A DNA stretch of 64,000 bases, from contig CAVUUY010000010.1 in NCBI GenBank assembly GCA_963744915.1, positions 124,001 through 188,000 on the forward strand. Direction: 5' to 3'. Origin of the DNA: DATAFF01 sp963744915. GTDB taxonomy: Bacteria; Pseudomonadota; Alphaproteobacteria; Rhizobiales; Aestuariivirgaceae. Each line of letters starts with the position of its first letter. The stretch's first letter is position 1. Below the pieces are notes generated by a model that saw only the letters and a list, made by a program, of their open reading frames with translations, was not told the DNA's origin and made no database searches. Shown piece by piece: positions 8,440-18,503 of the stretch. The position numbers and the translations under genes are program-made.

Positions 8440-9636
8440 CTAGTTGACCTGAGCCTCGTCAAAGATCGGCTTATTCCTCGGTACGTAGTCCCAGGGTTTC
8501 GCATCGGTCGCATCGATCAAGGCTCGCAAGAACGCATCTTGCCGCTGCCTCGCTTCGGGAACCGGCAGCCAGCTATTGAGTATGGCGAATGCGACTTGAC
8601 CGTATCTATCTGTGCGCAGAACACCAACCAGGGCTGACGCCCCGACCGATCCGGAAGTGCCCGTCTTGCCCACGATGCAGCCGCGATAGCGATCGTTGCT
8701 GAGACGCCTCTCGAGCGTGCCGCGATCACGGCCATTGACCGGGAGCACTGCAGGCAAGTCCTTCCCGAGGCCGCGCATCTTCTTCCGCAGTTCCCACAGA
8801 ATTGCGACGGCAGCGCGAGGGCTGAGACGGTTCGCCTCACCAGCCCCTGCAGCATTCGTGATGATGACTTCCGAAGAAAACGTGAAAGGCAAATGCTTGC
8901 GCGCGATTGCCTCCACCGCCTGCGGCCCACCGATGCGATCGGAAAGCAAATGAAAGACGTTGTTGGAGTAGCCGTTAAGCGCCTTCATGATCGTGGTCAG
9001 CGGTGGTGAGCGGTTTATGACGAGGAGGTGGCTACCGGTTTGTCGAGTTCGTGTTGCGAGAAAGCGAAGCGCAACGGCACCGAGCCGTGACGGCGGTCCA
9101 CCAATAGCAGCCCAAGCCTCGCCACCATCGAGCCCCTGCAAGGCACGCTTAAGGCGATGACCTTCAGGATCGGCCTTCCAGTTGAATATCAGAGGTCCCT
9201 CGACCCTGATATCACCTCTAACCTCTCGCAGTCCGAGATCGCTTAATTTCCGCAACAGCAAAAACGCATTCTCGAAGGTGAAAACGGGGTCCTCCGTCGC
9301 ATGCACGATCAGGTCGCCGTCGAGATTACCATCGATGATCGGGCCGCCACTCAGGAATTGTGTTTCAAATCGGTGCTGATCTCCCAAGGATTCAAGCAGA
9401 GCCAGTGTGGTTGCCACCTTGGTCACGGAGGCGGGATGAACCGGACGGGCCTCTTGCTGCGCGACAAGGATGGTTCCGTCTTCTGCCTGAACAAAAACGC
9501 CCTGGTCAGCACCAAGATTGGCTGTCGCGAGCTTTTGCAGCTCGGCAGCCAAAGCAGTGATGGTGTTAAGAGAGATGAAAACAATGCAAGCAAACCAAAA
9601 GCTAACAATGGTCGACTGCCGCAGGCCTCTGGTCAC
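8440..9636 (-). CDS. D-alanyl-D-alanine carboxypeptidase/endopeptidase, PBP4 (peptidase S13) type
   Basis: Periplasmic penicillin-binding protein that trims peptidoglycan peptides. A hydrophobic signal segment (about residues 10-30) ends near ALAAE. All three active-site motifs are present: SVTK (Ser70, Lys73), SNN within GYSNNVFHLL, and KTGT. At 398 residues it is shorter than Escherichia coli DacB (about 477), consistent with the shortened rhizobial S13 forms. It lies directly downstream of groEL on the same strand, but a stem-loop stands between them, so it is probably a separate transcript. Confidence 0.88.
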   Translation of the reverse strand: MTRGLRQSTIVSFWFACIVFISLNTITALAAELQKLATANLGADQGVFVQAEDGTILVAQQEARPVHPASVTKVATTLALLESLGDQHRFETQFLSGGPIIDGNLDGDLIVHATEDPVFTFENAFLLLRKLSDLGLREVRGDIRVEGPLIFNWKADPEGHRLKRALQGLDGGEAWAAIGGPPSRLGAVALRFLATRTRQTGSHLLVINRSPPLTTIMKALNGYSNNVFHLLSDRIGGPQAVEAIARKHLPFTFSSEVIITNAAGAGEANRLSPRAAVAILWELRKKMRGLGKDLPAVLPVNGRDRGTLERRLSNDRYRGCIVGKTGTSGSVGASALVGVLRTDRYGQVAFAILNSWLPVPEARQRQDAFLRALIDATDAKPWDYVPRNKPIFDEAQVN

Positions 9637-9757
9637 GAATAGCTTACCGAACTTCTCGTTTGAGCAAACAGCGGCGCGTGCGAGTTTATCGGCATGAGTT
9701 GATTACCCAATAGGCGAAAGTCTGAAGAGTTCTCGCCGCGAGAGAAACTACTTGAAC

Positions 9758-9789
9758 GGTCAGGGCCGCCTCGAAGGACGGCCCTGACC
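9758..9789 (-). terminator. stem-loop after groEL
   Basis: Perfect 11-bp inverted repeat (GGTCAGGGCCG / CGGCCCTGACC) with a 10-base loop, ten bases past the groEL stop. It lacks a clear U-run, so it may act as a weak terminator or as a 3' stabilising hairpin. Confidence 0.6.
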
Positions 9790-9798
9790 TCTTGCAAG

Positions 9799-11439
9799 TC
9801 AATAATCCATGCCGCCCATTCCACCCATGCCGCCACCAGGCATTGCAGGCGGCGATTCCTTCTTCGGCCTCTCTGCAACCATTGCCTCGGTGGTGATCAG
9901 GAGCGAAGCGACAGAGGCCGCATCCTGGAGTGCAATACGCACGACCTTGGTCGGATCGATGATGCCGGCCGCAACCATGTCGACATACTCTTCCCTTTGT
10001 GCGTCAAAGCCGAAATTGCCCGACTTCTCCACGACCTTTCCCACCACGATCGAGCCCTCGACGCCAGAATTCTGGGCGATCTGACGGATCGGCGACTCGA
10101 GCGCCTTTGACACAATGTTGATGCCTGCCTGAATGTCCGAATTGTCAGACTTCAGGGCGTCGACGGCCTTTTTGGCGCGAAGCAGCGCTACACCGCCTCC
10201 CGGCACAATTCCTTCTTCGACGGCCGCGCGGGTCGCATTCAGCGCGTCATCGACGCGATCCTTGCGCTCTTTGACCTCGATTTCGGTCGCACCACCGACC
10301 TTGATCACCGCCACTCCACCGGCAAGCTTCGCCAGCCGTTCCTGCAGCTTCTCGCGATCATAGTCGGAAGTGGTCTCCTCGATCTGTGCCTTAATTTGGG
10401 TTATTCGAGATTGGATATCGGGCTTCTTGCCGGCGCCGTCGACAATCGTGGTGTTCTCCTTTTCGACCCGAACCCGCTTGGCGCGGCCGAGCATGTCGAG
10501 CGTGACATTTTCGAGCTTGATGCCGAGGTCCTCAGAGATCACCTGGCCACCGGTCAGGACCGCGATGTCCTCGAGCATGGCCTTGCGGCGGTCACCAAAG
10601 CCCGGCGCCTTAACCGCCGCCACCTTGAGGCCACCACGGAGCTTGTTGACGACGAGAGTGGCTAAGGCTTCGCCCTCAACATCCTCAGCCACGATCAACA
10701 ATGGACGAGACGACTGCACCACCGCCTCGAGCAACGGCAGCATCGCCTGCAAGCCTGACAGTTTCTTCTCGTGCAGCAGGATGTAGGGGTCATCCAGCTC
10801 CGCCACCATCTTCTCGGCATTTGTCACGAAATAGGGCGACAGGTAGCCGCGGTCGAATTGCATGCCCTCGACAACATCGAGTTCGGTATCGAGGCTCTTG
10901 GCCTCCTCGACCGTGATGACACCTTCATTGCCGACCTTCTGCATCGCCTCGGCGATCATCTTGCCTATGTCGGACTCACCATTGGCGGCGATCGTCGCAA
11001 CTTGTGAAATCTCTTCGGACGACTTGATCTTCTTGCTGCGCTTCTTGAGGTCGTCAACCACTGTGCGGATCGCGAGATCGACGCCGCGCTTGAGGTCCAT
11101 CGGGTTCATGCCTGCGGCCACTGATTTGCCGCCTTCGCGCACGATCGCCTGGGCAAGCACGCAAGCTGTAGTGGTGCCGTCGCCGGCCACGTCGTTGGTC
11201 TTCGAGGCCACCTCGCGGACCATCTGGGCGCCCATATTCTCGAACTTGTCCTCAAGCTCGATCTCCTTGGCAACCGTCACCCCGTCCTTGGTGGTGCGCG
11301 GCGCGCCAAAGGACTTGTCCAGAATGACATTGCGGCCCTTCGGTCCAAGCGTGACCTTCACGGCATTGGCGAGAATATCGACACCACGCAGCATGCGCTC
11401 GCGAGCGTCGCCACCGAATTTTACGTCCTTGGCAGCCAT
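9799..11439 (-). CDS. groL: chaperonin GroEL (60 kDa)
   Basis: Full-length 546-residue GroEL. The ATP-binding segments VTLGPKGRNV and GDGTTTACVLAQ are intact, as are the apical-domain region and the C-terminal Gly-Met tail (GGMGGMGGMDY). It forms the folding chamber with GroES, encoded 51 bases upstream in the same operon. The frame is clean over 1.6 kb, which contrasts with the many frame lesions elsewhere. Expression is expected to be heat-inducible through HrcA because of the CIRCE element before groES. Alphaproteobacteria often carry several groESL copies; this may be one of them. Confidence 0.98.
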   Translation of the reverse strand: MAAKDVKFGGDARERMLRGVDILANAVKVTLGPKGRNVILDKSFGAPRTTKDGVTVAKEIELEDKFENMGAQMVREVASKTNDVAGDGTTTACVLAQAIVREGGKSVAAGMNPMDLKRGVDLAIRTVVDDLKKRSKKIKSSEEISQVATIAANGESDIGKMIAEAMQKVGNEGVITVEEAKSLDTELDVVEGMQFDRGYLSPYFVTNAEKMVAELDDPYILLHEKKLSGLQAMLPLLEAVVQSSRPLLIVAEDVEGEALATLVVNKLRGGLKVAAVKAPGFGDRRKAMLEDIAVLTGGQVISEDLGIKLENVTLDMLGRAKRVRVEKENTTIVDGAGKKPDIQSRITQIKAQIEETTSDYDREKLQERLAKLAGGVAVIKVGGATEIEVKERKDRVDDALNATRAAVEEGIVPGGGVALLRAKKAVDALKSDNSDIQAGINIVSKALESPIRQIAQNSGVEGSIVVGKVVEKSGNFGFDAQREEYVDMVAAGIIDPTKVVRIALQDAASVASLLITTEAMVAERPKKESPPAMPGGGMGGMGGMDY

Positions 11440-11490
11440 GAAATGGCTCCTTTCGTTGGTTTGATTATCCGTCTGGCATTACGCGAAACT

Positions 11491-11805
11491 TCAGGCGGCG
11501 GCCTTCCTGGCCGTCTTTCCTTCGATCACCCCCATGATGTCGGATTCCTTCATGATCAGGTATTCGACACCGTCGATCTTGACTTCATTGCCCGACCACT
11601 TGCCGAACAAGATCGTCTCGCCGACTTTGACATCGATCGGAATAAGCTTGCCATTCTCGTCACGACCGCCCGGGCCAACGGCAATGACCTCGCCCTGCAT
11701 GGGCTTTTCCTGAGCGGTGTCTGGAATGATGATGCCGCCCTTGGTCTTGGTGTCTTCTTCCACTCGACGCACGACGACGCGGTCGTGCAGAGGACGAAAC
11801 TTCAT
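11491..11805 (-). CDS. groS: co-chaperonin GroES (10 kDa)
   Basis: Full-length 104-residue GroES starting MKFRPLHDRVVVRR, with the mobile-loop segment (about residues 17-35, TKTKGGIIIPDTA) and the roof-loop region. A good AGGAGA ribosome-binding site precedes the ATG at 11805. It caps the GroEL ring and is the first gene of the operon, downstream of the CIRCE operator. Confidence 0.98.
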   Translation of the reverse strand: MKFRPLHDRVVVRRVEEDTKTKGGIIIPDTAQEKPMQGEVIAVGPGGRDENGKLIPIDVKVGETILFGKWSGNEVKIDGVEYLIMKESDIMGVIEGKTARKAAA

Positions 11806-11905
11806 AGCGTTCTCTCCTTGATGTCGTGCGCGTTACCGGGTCCCATTAAGTTGCGCATGCGCAACTCGCTTCTAAGGGAACCGAAACGACGCTCGGACGT
11901 AAGCC

Positions 11906-11932
11906 TTAGCACTCTCGCCTTAAGAGTGCTAG
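11906..11932. promoter_or_regulatory. CIRCE operator (HrcA-binding inverted repeat)
   Basis: TTAGCACTC, nine bases, GAGTGCTAG: this matches the CIRCE consensus TTAGCACTC-N9-GAGTGCTAA except for the last base. It lies about 100 bases upstream of groES on the minus strand. CIRCE is bound by the HrcA repressor, giving heat-shock control of groESL. Confidence 0.95.
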
Positions 11933-12350
11933 CCCGATGTGACCCGTGCGCAGGCTGAGTTGAACATGATTTAGAACACCGCAGCGCCATTCTGCGACGA
12001 TCCGATGTGGTTTTTCCAATGAAAGGACGCGACGATTGAATTGTGTAGAGCAGTGAATGACTTTCTGAAGGAGGGATCCGGCATACGTCAAAGAAGCTAA
12101 CTATCGGATTTTGCTGGTTATTTTGTCGAATCGGAAGAGATTTGACCTCCTGACCCCCAGATTATTCGCAGTTTGCAATATAAGAATATGTCAGGTGTGA
12201 ATATGCGATTGTGGATGCCATAAACTCGGTCCAAATGAGCCCATGCCGGTGCGATCAGCCGGTGCATCGCGCAGCTGAAAGCGCGCGCATGGTGCCGCAT
12301 GCTGCCAGCCCCCGCATTGGACTTCGCTTCATGCGGGCCACGCGAGCCCG
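11933..12350. other. intergenic region between groESL promoter and dioxygenase gene
   Basis: About 420 bases between the CIRCE element and the end of the intradiol dioxygenase gene. The only open frames are short and do not resemble known proteins. I see no RNA gene or mobile element here. Confidence 0.4.
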
Positions 12351-13232
12351 TTACTCCGCCGCGGCGGGCCCCTGCGCTGCTTTCTGCAGCACGAAGTGGT
12401 ACTTGATCTCGTAGAACGGGGTGACGAGCACCTCGCCGGTCGGTCCCTTGCCCGGCGGCCGCTCGACGAAATCAACGATCAACGGCTCCTTGACGGCGTA
12501 GACCACGTCAGCCTCGATGAACGCGTCGCCCTTGCGAAACAGGTGCGTGACGCAGCCATGATAGCCGGGTGCACTGATGGCGAAATGGATGTGAGCGGGC
12601 CGCATGTGGCTGATATTGGTGCGCTCCATCAGCTCGCCGACGGTGCCGTCCATCGGGACGGCGTAGGCAACCGGCGCGACGGTGCGGATGACGAAGCTGC
12701 CGTCGCCCTGCGTGCGGTAGAGCCCGCGCATCCATGGGCCGCTGCCGTCGCGCTGGTCCTCGTAAAGCCCTTCGCCGTCGGTCTGCCAGAGATCGAGCAT
12801 GGCACCCGCTACCGGCTCGCCGTCGAGGCCCTTAAGCGTGCCGATGACGAAGCAGGGCACCCCCGGCGCCCCCTGCGCCATGTCACCGCCGTTGGAAATC
12901 GGCGGCGCGTTGGGAACGTGGAACGGCCCTTCGACCGTGTTCGGGGTGGCTCCGCTCGGGCGGCGATGATTGATCGCGTCGACCAGCATGCTCACGCCCA
13001 ATACGTCCGAGGCGAGGATGAATTCCTGCCGCTTCTCCGAGCATAGCTTGCCTGTGCGGGTGAGCCAATCTATCGCGGTCGCCCATTCCGCCTGCGTCGG
13101 CTCGATGTCGCGCACGAAGCCGTGCAGGTGCTTGATCAGCGACTGCATGATCTGGCGCAGGCGCGGATCGGGGATGTCCTTCCACCGCTCCAGTCCCATG
13201 TCGGTGAGGTTGTCTTCGGTTACGAAGGCCAT
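12351..13232 (-). CDS. intradiol ring-cleavage dioxygenase (catechol/hydroxyquinol 1,2-dioxygenase type)
   Basis: Non-haem Fe(III) dioxygenase that opens catechol-type rings between the hydroxyls. It has the N-terminal helical dimerisation domain (about residues 20-110) and a catalytic beta-sandwich. Fe-ligand candidates are the tyrosines in GLYEDQ and RGLYRT and the histidines in RPAHIHF. The open frame extends to 13331, but the ATG at 13232 has a CAGGAG ribosome-binding site 8-9 bases upstream and matches the usual N-terminus. Overall type resembles hydroxyquinol 1,2-dioxygenases. No maleylacetate reductase or muconate gene is adjacent, so the pathway is incomplete here. Confidence 0.88.
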   Translation of the reverse strand: MAFVTEDNLTDMGLERWKDIPDPRLRQIMQSLIKHLHGFVRDIEPTQAEWATAIDWLTRTGKLCSEKRQEFILASDVLGVSMLVDAINHRRPSGATPNTVEGPFHVPNAPPISNGGDMAQGAPGVPCFVIGTLKGLDGEPVAGAMLDLWQTDGEGLYEDQRDGSGPWMRGLYRTQGDGSFVIRTVAPVAYAVPMDGTVGELMERTNISHMRPAHIHFAISAPGYHGCVTHLFRKGDAFIEADVVYAVKEPLIVDFVERPPGKGPTGEVLVTPFYEIKYHFVLQKAAQGPAAAE

Positions 13233-13384
13233 GGTCATCTCCTGGAAGCTGTTGTTCTTGCTTGTCGCCGGGACCAGGTGATGGTTGATCCGCGCTTGAA
13301 CGCAAATCCCCGCATCGATGAAGCGCATCATCGGATCTCGGTCTCACCGGCATCTAATGATTACCGAAGGCGGATGGCAGGCGT

Positions 13385-13657
13385 TCACGATAACCAGCGA
13401 CAGAGCCTGGAAAAGTTTCGCGTCCCACAACCTGAGACTTTAGAGCTGATCGTAATTATCGATAGCACAAGGAAGCGATTGTAGTCGCACCTTTTGAGCA
13501 AGGTCCCGAGACAGCTTAACCCGCAATGGATGCCTTCCGGTACCCACAACTCAGGTTGGATGATCACCAGCTCGCGAGGCACATCGCCGACAGGGGGGTA
13601 GAGGGCAAGCTTAAGCGATGAGGACCCGGCATTGAGAGTCAAGATCGCAGTCGTCAT
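13385..13657 (-). pseudogene. acetate kinase, N-terminal remnant
   Basis: The first 30 or so residues (TAILTLNAGSSSLKLALY) are the unmistakable N-terminus of acetate/butyrate kinase with its nucleotide-binding NAGSSS motif. After about 13565 the reading frame encodes unrelated sequence and stops, while a functional kinase has about 400 residues. The start overlaps the stop of the phosphotransacetylase remnant in ATGA, the normal operon order for a phosphotransacetylase-kinase pair. The rest of the gene has been deleted. Confidence 0.85.
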
Positions 13658-15041
13658 GCGGCTTCTCTCCGAGCAATTCGCGCCTGATGCAAGGCCGCGA
13701 CGGCGCAGGAAGCGAGCCGCGACATTGAACTGTCGGACCGGGAGTTGAGAATGATCGGCACCGTGGCGCCGAGAACAAGCCCTGCGCCCTCGGCGTGACT
13801 GATAAATGCAAGCTGCTTTGCGAGCATGTTGCCGGCGTCGATTCCTGGGACCACCAGAATGTTGGCCTGCCCGGCGACCTCGCCGTGAATTCCCTTTGTT
13901 CTTGCCGCGGCGAAGCTGACCGCGTTGTCCATTGCCAACGGACCGTCGACCTTTCCCCCATTGATCTGCCCGCGCTCGGCCATCTTGGAGAGGAGGGCGG
14001 CGTCGATCGAAGACTGGATGGCCGGATTGACGGTTTCGACCGCGGAGAGAACTCCGACGCGGGGCATTTCAATGCCGATCGATAGGGCAAGGTCGATGGC
14101 GTTCTGAACGATGTCGAACTTGGTCGCGAGGTCGGGCGCGATGTTGATGGCGGCGTCCGTTACCATTATCGGATACGCCATTCCTAGCACATCCATGACG
14201 AAGACATGGGTGAAGCGCCGGCCGATCCGCAAGCCGGCGGCCTTGTCGAGCATCGGGTGCAGTAATTCGTCGGTATGGCGGTGACCCTTCATGACCGCCG
14301 CTGCCAAGTTTTGGTGTACCAAACTACAAGCCTTCGTCGCGGCCTGGTTGCTTGGAACGTCGATCAGCTCATACCCGCTAATGTTTTGTTAGAGCGTCGA
14401 AGCGGCCTCCTTGATCCGCTGCCGATTGCCGATCAAGATGGGCGAGATGATGCCTTCCCGCGCCGCCAACAAAGCGCCTTCGAGCGACTTTTCCTCCTCG
14501 GGGCAGACCACGGCAACGACGAGTGATGGCAGCGGTCGAGCCTTGTCGACAAGGGCTTCGAAGTGGCGGTGCCGCTGTACGATCAGCCCCGGCACTTCCA
14601 AATCGTCGATCTGGTATTTGCGCTGGGGAGCCTGAACCACGGCTTGCCCTTGCACCAGGACGGCGCCGTCTCGTGTCCGGCAGACCTCTGTGGCGCAGGT
14701 CACTTCGTCCTCGCTATCCTTGGACAGCACGCGTACCCGTCCGATGACTTCGTCGCCCGCATGGGCGCGCTGGTGGAATTGCAGGCTTTTCGAGCGATAG
14801 AGGGTGCCGGGGCCGGGCAATATGTTGCCGAGAATGGCCGAAATCAGCGATGCCACTAGCATGCCAGGAACCACGGCATCTGTTTCCCGTCGCCATCACC
14901 GTCCATATTGGGAAGGTGCATGGGGTTAAAGTTTCCGGACGCCGTAGCAAAGACGTAAAGATCATCCGGCGTGATCAGTCTCCGCAGCTCTGCTTGATCG
15001 CCCGCCTGGAGCTCGTCAAAGGTGCGGTTCTCGAGCCTCAT
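13654..15041 (-). pseudogene. bifunctional enoyl-CoA hydratase/phosphate acetyl(butyryl)transferase, broken
   Basis: N-terminal MaoC hot-dog domain (FATASGNFNPMHLPN) followed by a phosphate acyltransferase domain (VAVVCPEEEKSLEGALLAARE, then MKGHRHTDELLHPML and VLGATVPIILNSRSDS). In intact homologues this is one protein of about 460-480 residues that joins hydration of short enoyl-CoA to acyl-phosphate formation. Here a frame change near 14870 separates the first 55 residues, and an in-frame TAA at 14389-14391 interrupts the transferase domain. The protein resumes in the same frame after the TAA (NISGYELIDVP), which shows a nonsense substitution. Confidence 0.85.
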
Positions 15042-15683
15042 GCGGCGGTGTCCGTCAACTCGGCACCCCGCGACCGTCGTGTAGCACGGGATGTTCCGCT
15101 GTTTGCCTCTACCTGCCGCGGTCCGAGCTGCTCTTCATCGGCATTCCCCGCCACTGCCGCCACAGAGGAGTTTGGCCTGTCTGTCGAAAGCGGGTCCTGC
15201 AGGATATCGTCGGTCATCGGTGGCAGGCCAAGCACCTGGTGGAAGCGCTGGAGAAGCGACAGGGTTGTCGGCGACATCTCGCTGATCGGACCTGCGATGT
15301 ACTGGACGACCTTGCTCGTGGTCGAGAAAGATGTCGCCGCGCTTGCGCAGGGCATCGGCGGTGAGCAGCGCACGCTGCGAAGCATCCTGCAGATATTCGA
15401 AAAATTGACTAACAAGCCGCGATTCAGCTTGCGCCGACCGCATCTGGTTCATTGCCGTTTGGGCGGCAAGGATCGCCGAACGGCTGCGCTTGGCATGGTC
15501 TTCCAAGATCCGGCGACTGTGTTTCGTGAAGGCGGTACTGAGTATCTGCCCCGTGTCCGACGCGGCCTCGAACTCGCTTCGGGTGACCTCGAGAAGGGTA
15601 TTGAGCTTGGCGATGGCGTCGTTTTCTGGTCGAGGAACGGTGGGTTGACGCGACGTATCGAGAAAGTCGAAGACGCTATTCAT
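15038..15683 (-). pseudogene. DUF3141 (PHA-synthase-related) protein, internally deleted remnant
   Basis: The N-terminal 120 residues resemble the start of DUF3141 proteins, alpha/beta-hydrolases related to polyhydroxyalkanoate synthases. The segment YLQDASQRALLTADALRKRGDIFLDHE corresponds to the conserved 'DxxQRxxLxxDxLRxRGxxxxEH' region. After that the frame changes (about 15310), and a second frame ends at 15038 in an ATGA overlap with the next gene, as expected for the original C-terminus. The total is about 215 codons against 700 or more in the family, so the catalytic middle is missing. The family call rests on one short region. Confidence 0.5.
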
Positions 15684-16023
15684 TGCACATTTTCCTCGGG
15701 CAGAGTGACACGGCGGGGGCGGGCGAACAAAGGACCCTAGGCACTCCCTATGTCACTTCGTTAAAGACCGAATTGCCGGGGCGGCCGGCCTCGCAGGAAG
15801 ACATCGACGCGATGATGAAGCCTGGCGCCAATCATCCGAAGGGACCGCCGGCGCTCGCCGACCTGATCGGTCTCGACGTCGTCCTCGACATCATGGAGAC
15901 GCTCTATCAAGGCTTTGATGATCCGAAATACCGGCCAAGCCCGCTGCTCAAACAGATGTGCGACGCCGGTTACTGGGCCGTAAGGCCGGAAGAGGCTTTT
16001 TCCGTTACAGCTACAAAACTTGA
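15683..16023 (+). pseudogene. 3-hydroxybutyryl-CoA dehydrogenase, C-terminal remnant
   Basis: From about 15780 the plus strand encodes the C-terminal domain of a short-chain 3-hydroxyacyl-CoA dehydrogenase (PPALADLIGLDVVLDIMETL, then DPKYRPSPLLKQM). A one-base deletion near 15972 changes the expected ending: in the alternative frame GRKAGRGFFRYSYKT-stop is restored, exactly the family C-terminus, with the TGA at 16021. The N-terminal NAD-binding domain is absent. It belongs with the neighbouring acetate kinase, phosphotransacetylase and DUF3141 relics. Confidence 0.85.
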
Positions 16024-16317
16024 TGCGCCGCCGTCGGCATTTGACCTGAATCAAATCATATCGCGCTTGTGCTGCCAGGCTTCCGGCGAAGCTGGTGTTG
16101 CGCCAGCGCCCCTAAATAGGCAGCCGAAGGAAATCTATGACGGCAGCTATTCATCCTGAGGCAATGCCGCATCTGCCAATTGCAGGGCTCCGGGTAAAAC
16201 CGACACTCTCGTTAGATGCCTTGATCGTCTTTTTGGCCTTTGGTCGTGTTCTTGATCGGGATCCCGTATCTACTCGCTGGGACCCGTTATTCATCGCTGC
16301 GGCTGAACTCAGCGAAG

Positions 16318-16339
16318 CTGTCATTACTCTGTCATGATC
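16318..16339 (+). promoter_or_regulatory. Pho box (PhoB-binding direct repeats)
   Basis: Two perfect CTGTCAT heptamers (16318-16324 and 16329-16335) spaced 11 bases apart, the canonical PhoB arrangement. They lie about 120 bases upstream of the pstS start. This predicts induction of the pst operon by phosphate starvation. Confidence 0.92.
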
Positions 16340-16459
16340 CACGGTGCTGCATATGTGCTGCTCACGGCAGATCTTTGCCGACGGCGAGACAGACGATGTT
16401 GGACACCGGCGGGCCGCCCCCGCCCCGATCGAGTCCCGCTTAACCCCGAGGAGACCATA

Positions 16460-17495
16460 GTGCAAAAGATCGAATTGCTACGCCGCTATGCGATGGCCGC
16501 AGCCTTGGCTCTCATCCTTCCGGCCGGTCCGGCGTTCGCCGATGACCTGCGCCTCATCGGCTCGGGCGCGAGCTTTCCTTTCCCGATCTATTCCGCCTGG
16601 TTCAAGGACTTCTCGAAGAAATCGTCCGGCGTGACGGTGGACTACCAGGCAAAGGGCAGTGGTGCCGGCATCAAGGACTTCATCAACAAGACGGTCGACT
16701 TCGCTGCCAGCGATGCCGCCATGAAGGACGAAGAGATCGCCCAGGTGAAGCAGGGTGTCGTGCTGATCCCGATCACCGCTGGCGAGATTGTGCTCGCCTA
16801 CAACCTCCCGGGTGTGAAGACAGGTCTGAAGTTGCCGCGAGACGTCTATCCGGACATCTTCGCCGGCAAGATCACCAAGTGGAATGACCCCCGTATCCAG
16901 TCGGCGAACCCCGATCTGAAACTGCCCGATCTGCCGATCACAATCGTCCGGCGTTCCGATTCGAGCGGCACGACCTTCGTGTTTACGAAACATCTCTCCG
17001 CCATCAGTCCGACCTTCAAACAGGAGATCGGTTCGGGCACCACCGTCGAATGGCCGAAGAGCGACAAGATCGTCGGGGCCCCAAAGAACGATGGCGTAAC
17101 GGCCACCATCAAGCAGACGCCCGGTGCGATCGGCTATATCGAGTATGGCTACGCCAAGCTTACGAAAACGCCGACTGCGGAACTCCAGAACAAGGACGGC
17201 AAATTCGTCGCGCCGAGTGCAGAAGTCAGGTGCCGCCACGCTGGCTGGCGCCAAGCTTGGGTCTGATCTGCGCGGGTGGGTCGAGGATCCGGCGGGCGCC
17301 GGGGCTTATCCGATCGCAAGCTTTACCTGGCTCCTCTTTTACAAGGAACAGGACGCCAAGAAGGCCGAGGTGCTGCGCAATTTCGTTGAATATGCCGCCA
17401 CCGAGGGCCAGAAGATCGCCGACAAGATGGGCTACATCCCGCTGCCAGAAGCTGTCGTGCAGAAGGTAAAGGCGGCCTCGGCCGACATCAAATAA
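16460..17495 (+). pseudogene. pstS: phosphate ABC transporter substrate-binding protein PstS, one frameshift
   Basis: Periplasmic phosphate-binding protein. GTG start at 16460 after a CGAGGAGA ribosome-binding site; signal peptide MAAALALILPAGPAFA; then GSGASFPFPIYSAWF, the phosphate-binding serine/threonine segment GSGAGIKDF, and RRSDSSGTTFVF. One extra base near 17225 throws the frame out. The following frame supplies the missing end (GAATLAGAKLGSDLRG ... GYIPLPEAVV) to a stop at 17495. Restoring the frame gives a normal protein of about 344 residues. First gene of a Pho-box-controlled pst operon. Confidence 0.9.
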
Positions 17496-17521
17496 ATCTC
17501 TCACCTCTGCCAGGTCAAAGC

Positions 17522-18499
17522 ATGGCGAACCACTCATTTCTGCTGGCCGCGCCGGAATCGACGCTCAGTCAGGCGCCGACTACCGGCGAGGTCTCGGCTG
17601 ACCGCTTCTTCCGGTCCCTGGCGGCCGTTGCGGCTTCCTTGGTCCTTCTGCTCGTGGCCTACATCGTCTGGAAGATCGGCGGGCAGGCGCTACCCGCGAT
17701 AGAGCGATTCCACGTCGGATTCCTGACCTCGAGCGACTGGAACGTGCAGACTGAGAAGTTCGGCGTGCTGCCGGCGATCTGGGGCACGCTCTACTCCTCG
17801 CTGCTCGCGCTCATCGTCGGCGGCTTTTTCGGCCTTATGGTGGCGATTTTCCTCACACAGGACTTCCTGCCGAAAAAGCTCGCATTCGTCTTTCGCCTGA
17901 TCGTCGAGATGCTGGCGGCCATTCCCAGCGTGGTGTTCGGCCTGTGGGGCATCTTCGTCGTCATTCCGTTCATCCGACCACCGCCGACTGGCTCAACGAA
18001 ACCTTGGCTGGCTCCCGTTCTTCTCCAGTTCGCTGTCGGGCCCTGGTCTGCTGCCGGCAGCGATCGTTCTCGCCATCATGATCCTGCCGACCATCGCGGC
18101 GATCTCGCAGGACGCGCTCAACGCCGTGCCCTACCGCACCAAGGAAGCGGCGTACGGCATGGGTGCCACTCATTGGGAAGTGATCTTGCGCGTGATGGTA
18201 CCGACGGCGGCTGGCGGCATCTTCTCCGCGATGGTGCTAGGCTTCGGCCGGGCACTCGGGCGAGACCATGGCACTCGCCATGCTGATCGGTAACTCGAAC
18301 CAGGTGAGCCTGTCGCTGTTCTCGCCAGCCGAACACGCTGGCGGCGCTGTTGGCTTCCCACTTCCCCGAGGCGGGCGAGGTCGAGGTCCAGGCGCTGATG
18401 TACGCGGCGCTTGTGCTCCTCGCCATCACCCTCATCGTCAACATCGCCGGCATCGGCCTCTTGACGCTGACGCAGCGCCGCATCACCGGAAAGGCCTGA
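17522..18499 (+). pseudogene. pstC: phosphate ABC permease PstC, about four frame lesions
   Basis: The N-terminal third is clean and contains membrane helices (AAVAASLVLLLVAYIVW, LIVGGFFGLMVAIFL, MLAAIPSVVFGLWGIF). Further on the conserved protein jumps between frames: an extra base near 17980, a missing base near 18005, an extra base near 18259 (in ALGETMALAML) and an extra base near 18329 (in SPANTLAALL). Piecing the frames together recovers the complete permease, including the EAAYGMGATHWEV coupling loop and the C-terminus LTLTQRRITGKA before the TGA at 18497-18499. Confidence 0.88.
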
Positions 18500-18503
18500 C
18501 ACG

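Noticed and set aside
9809..11464. Open frames antisense to groEL
   Set aside because: They mirror the codon pattern of groEL, have Ser/Arg-rich composition and no ribosome-binding sites; groEL itself explains the conservation.
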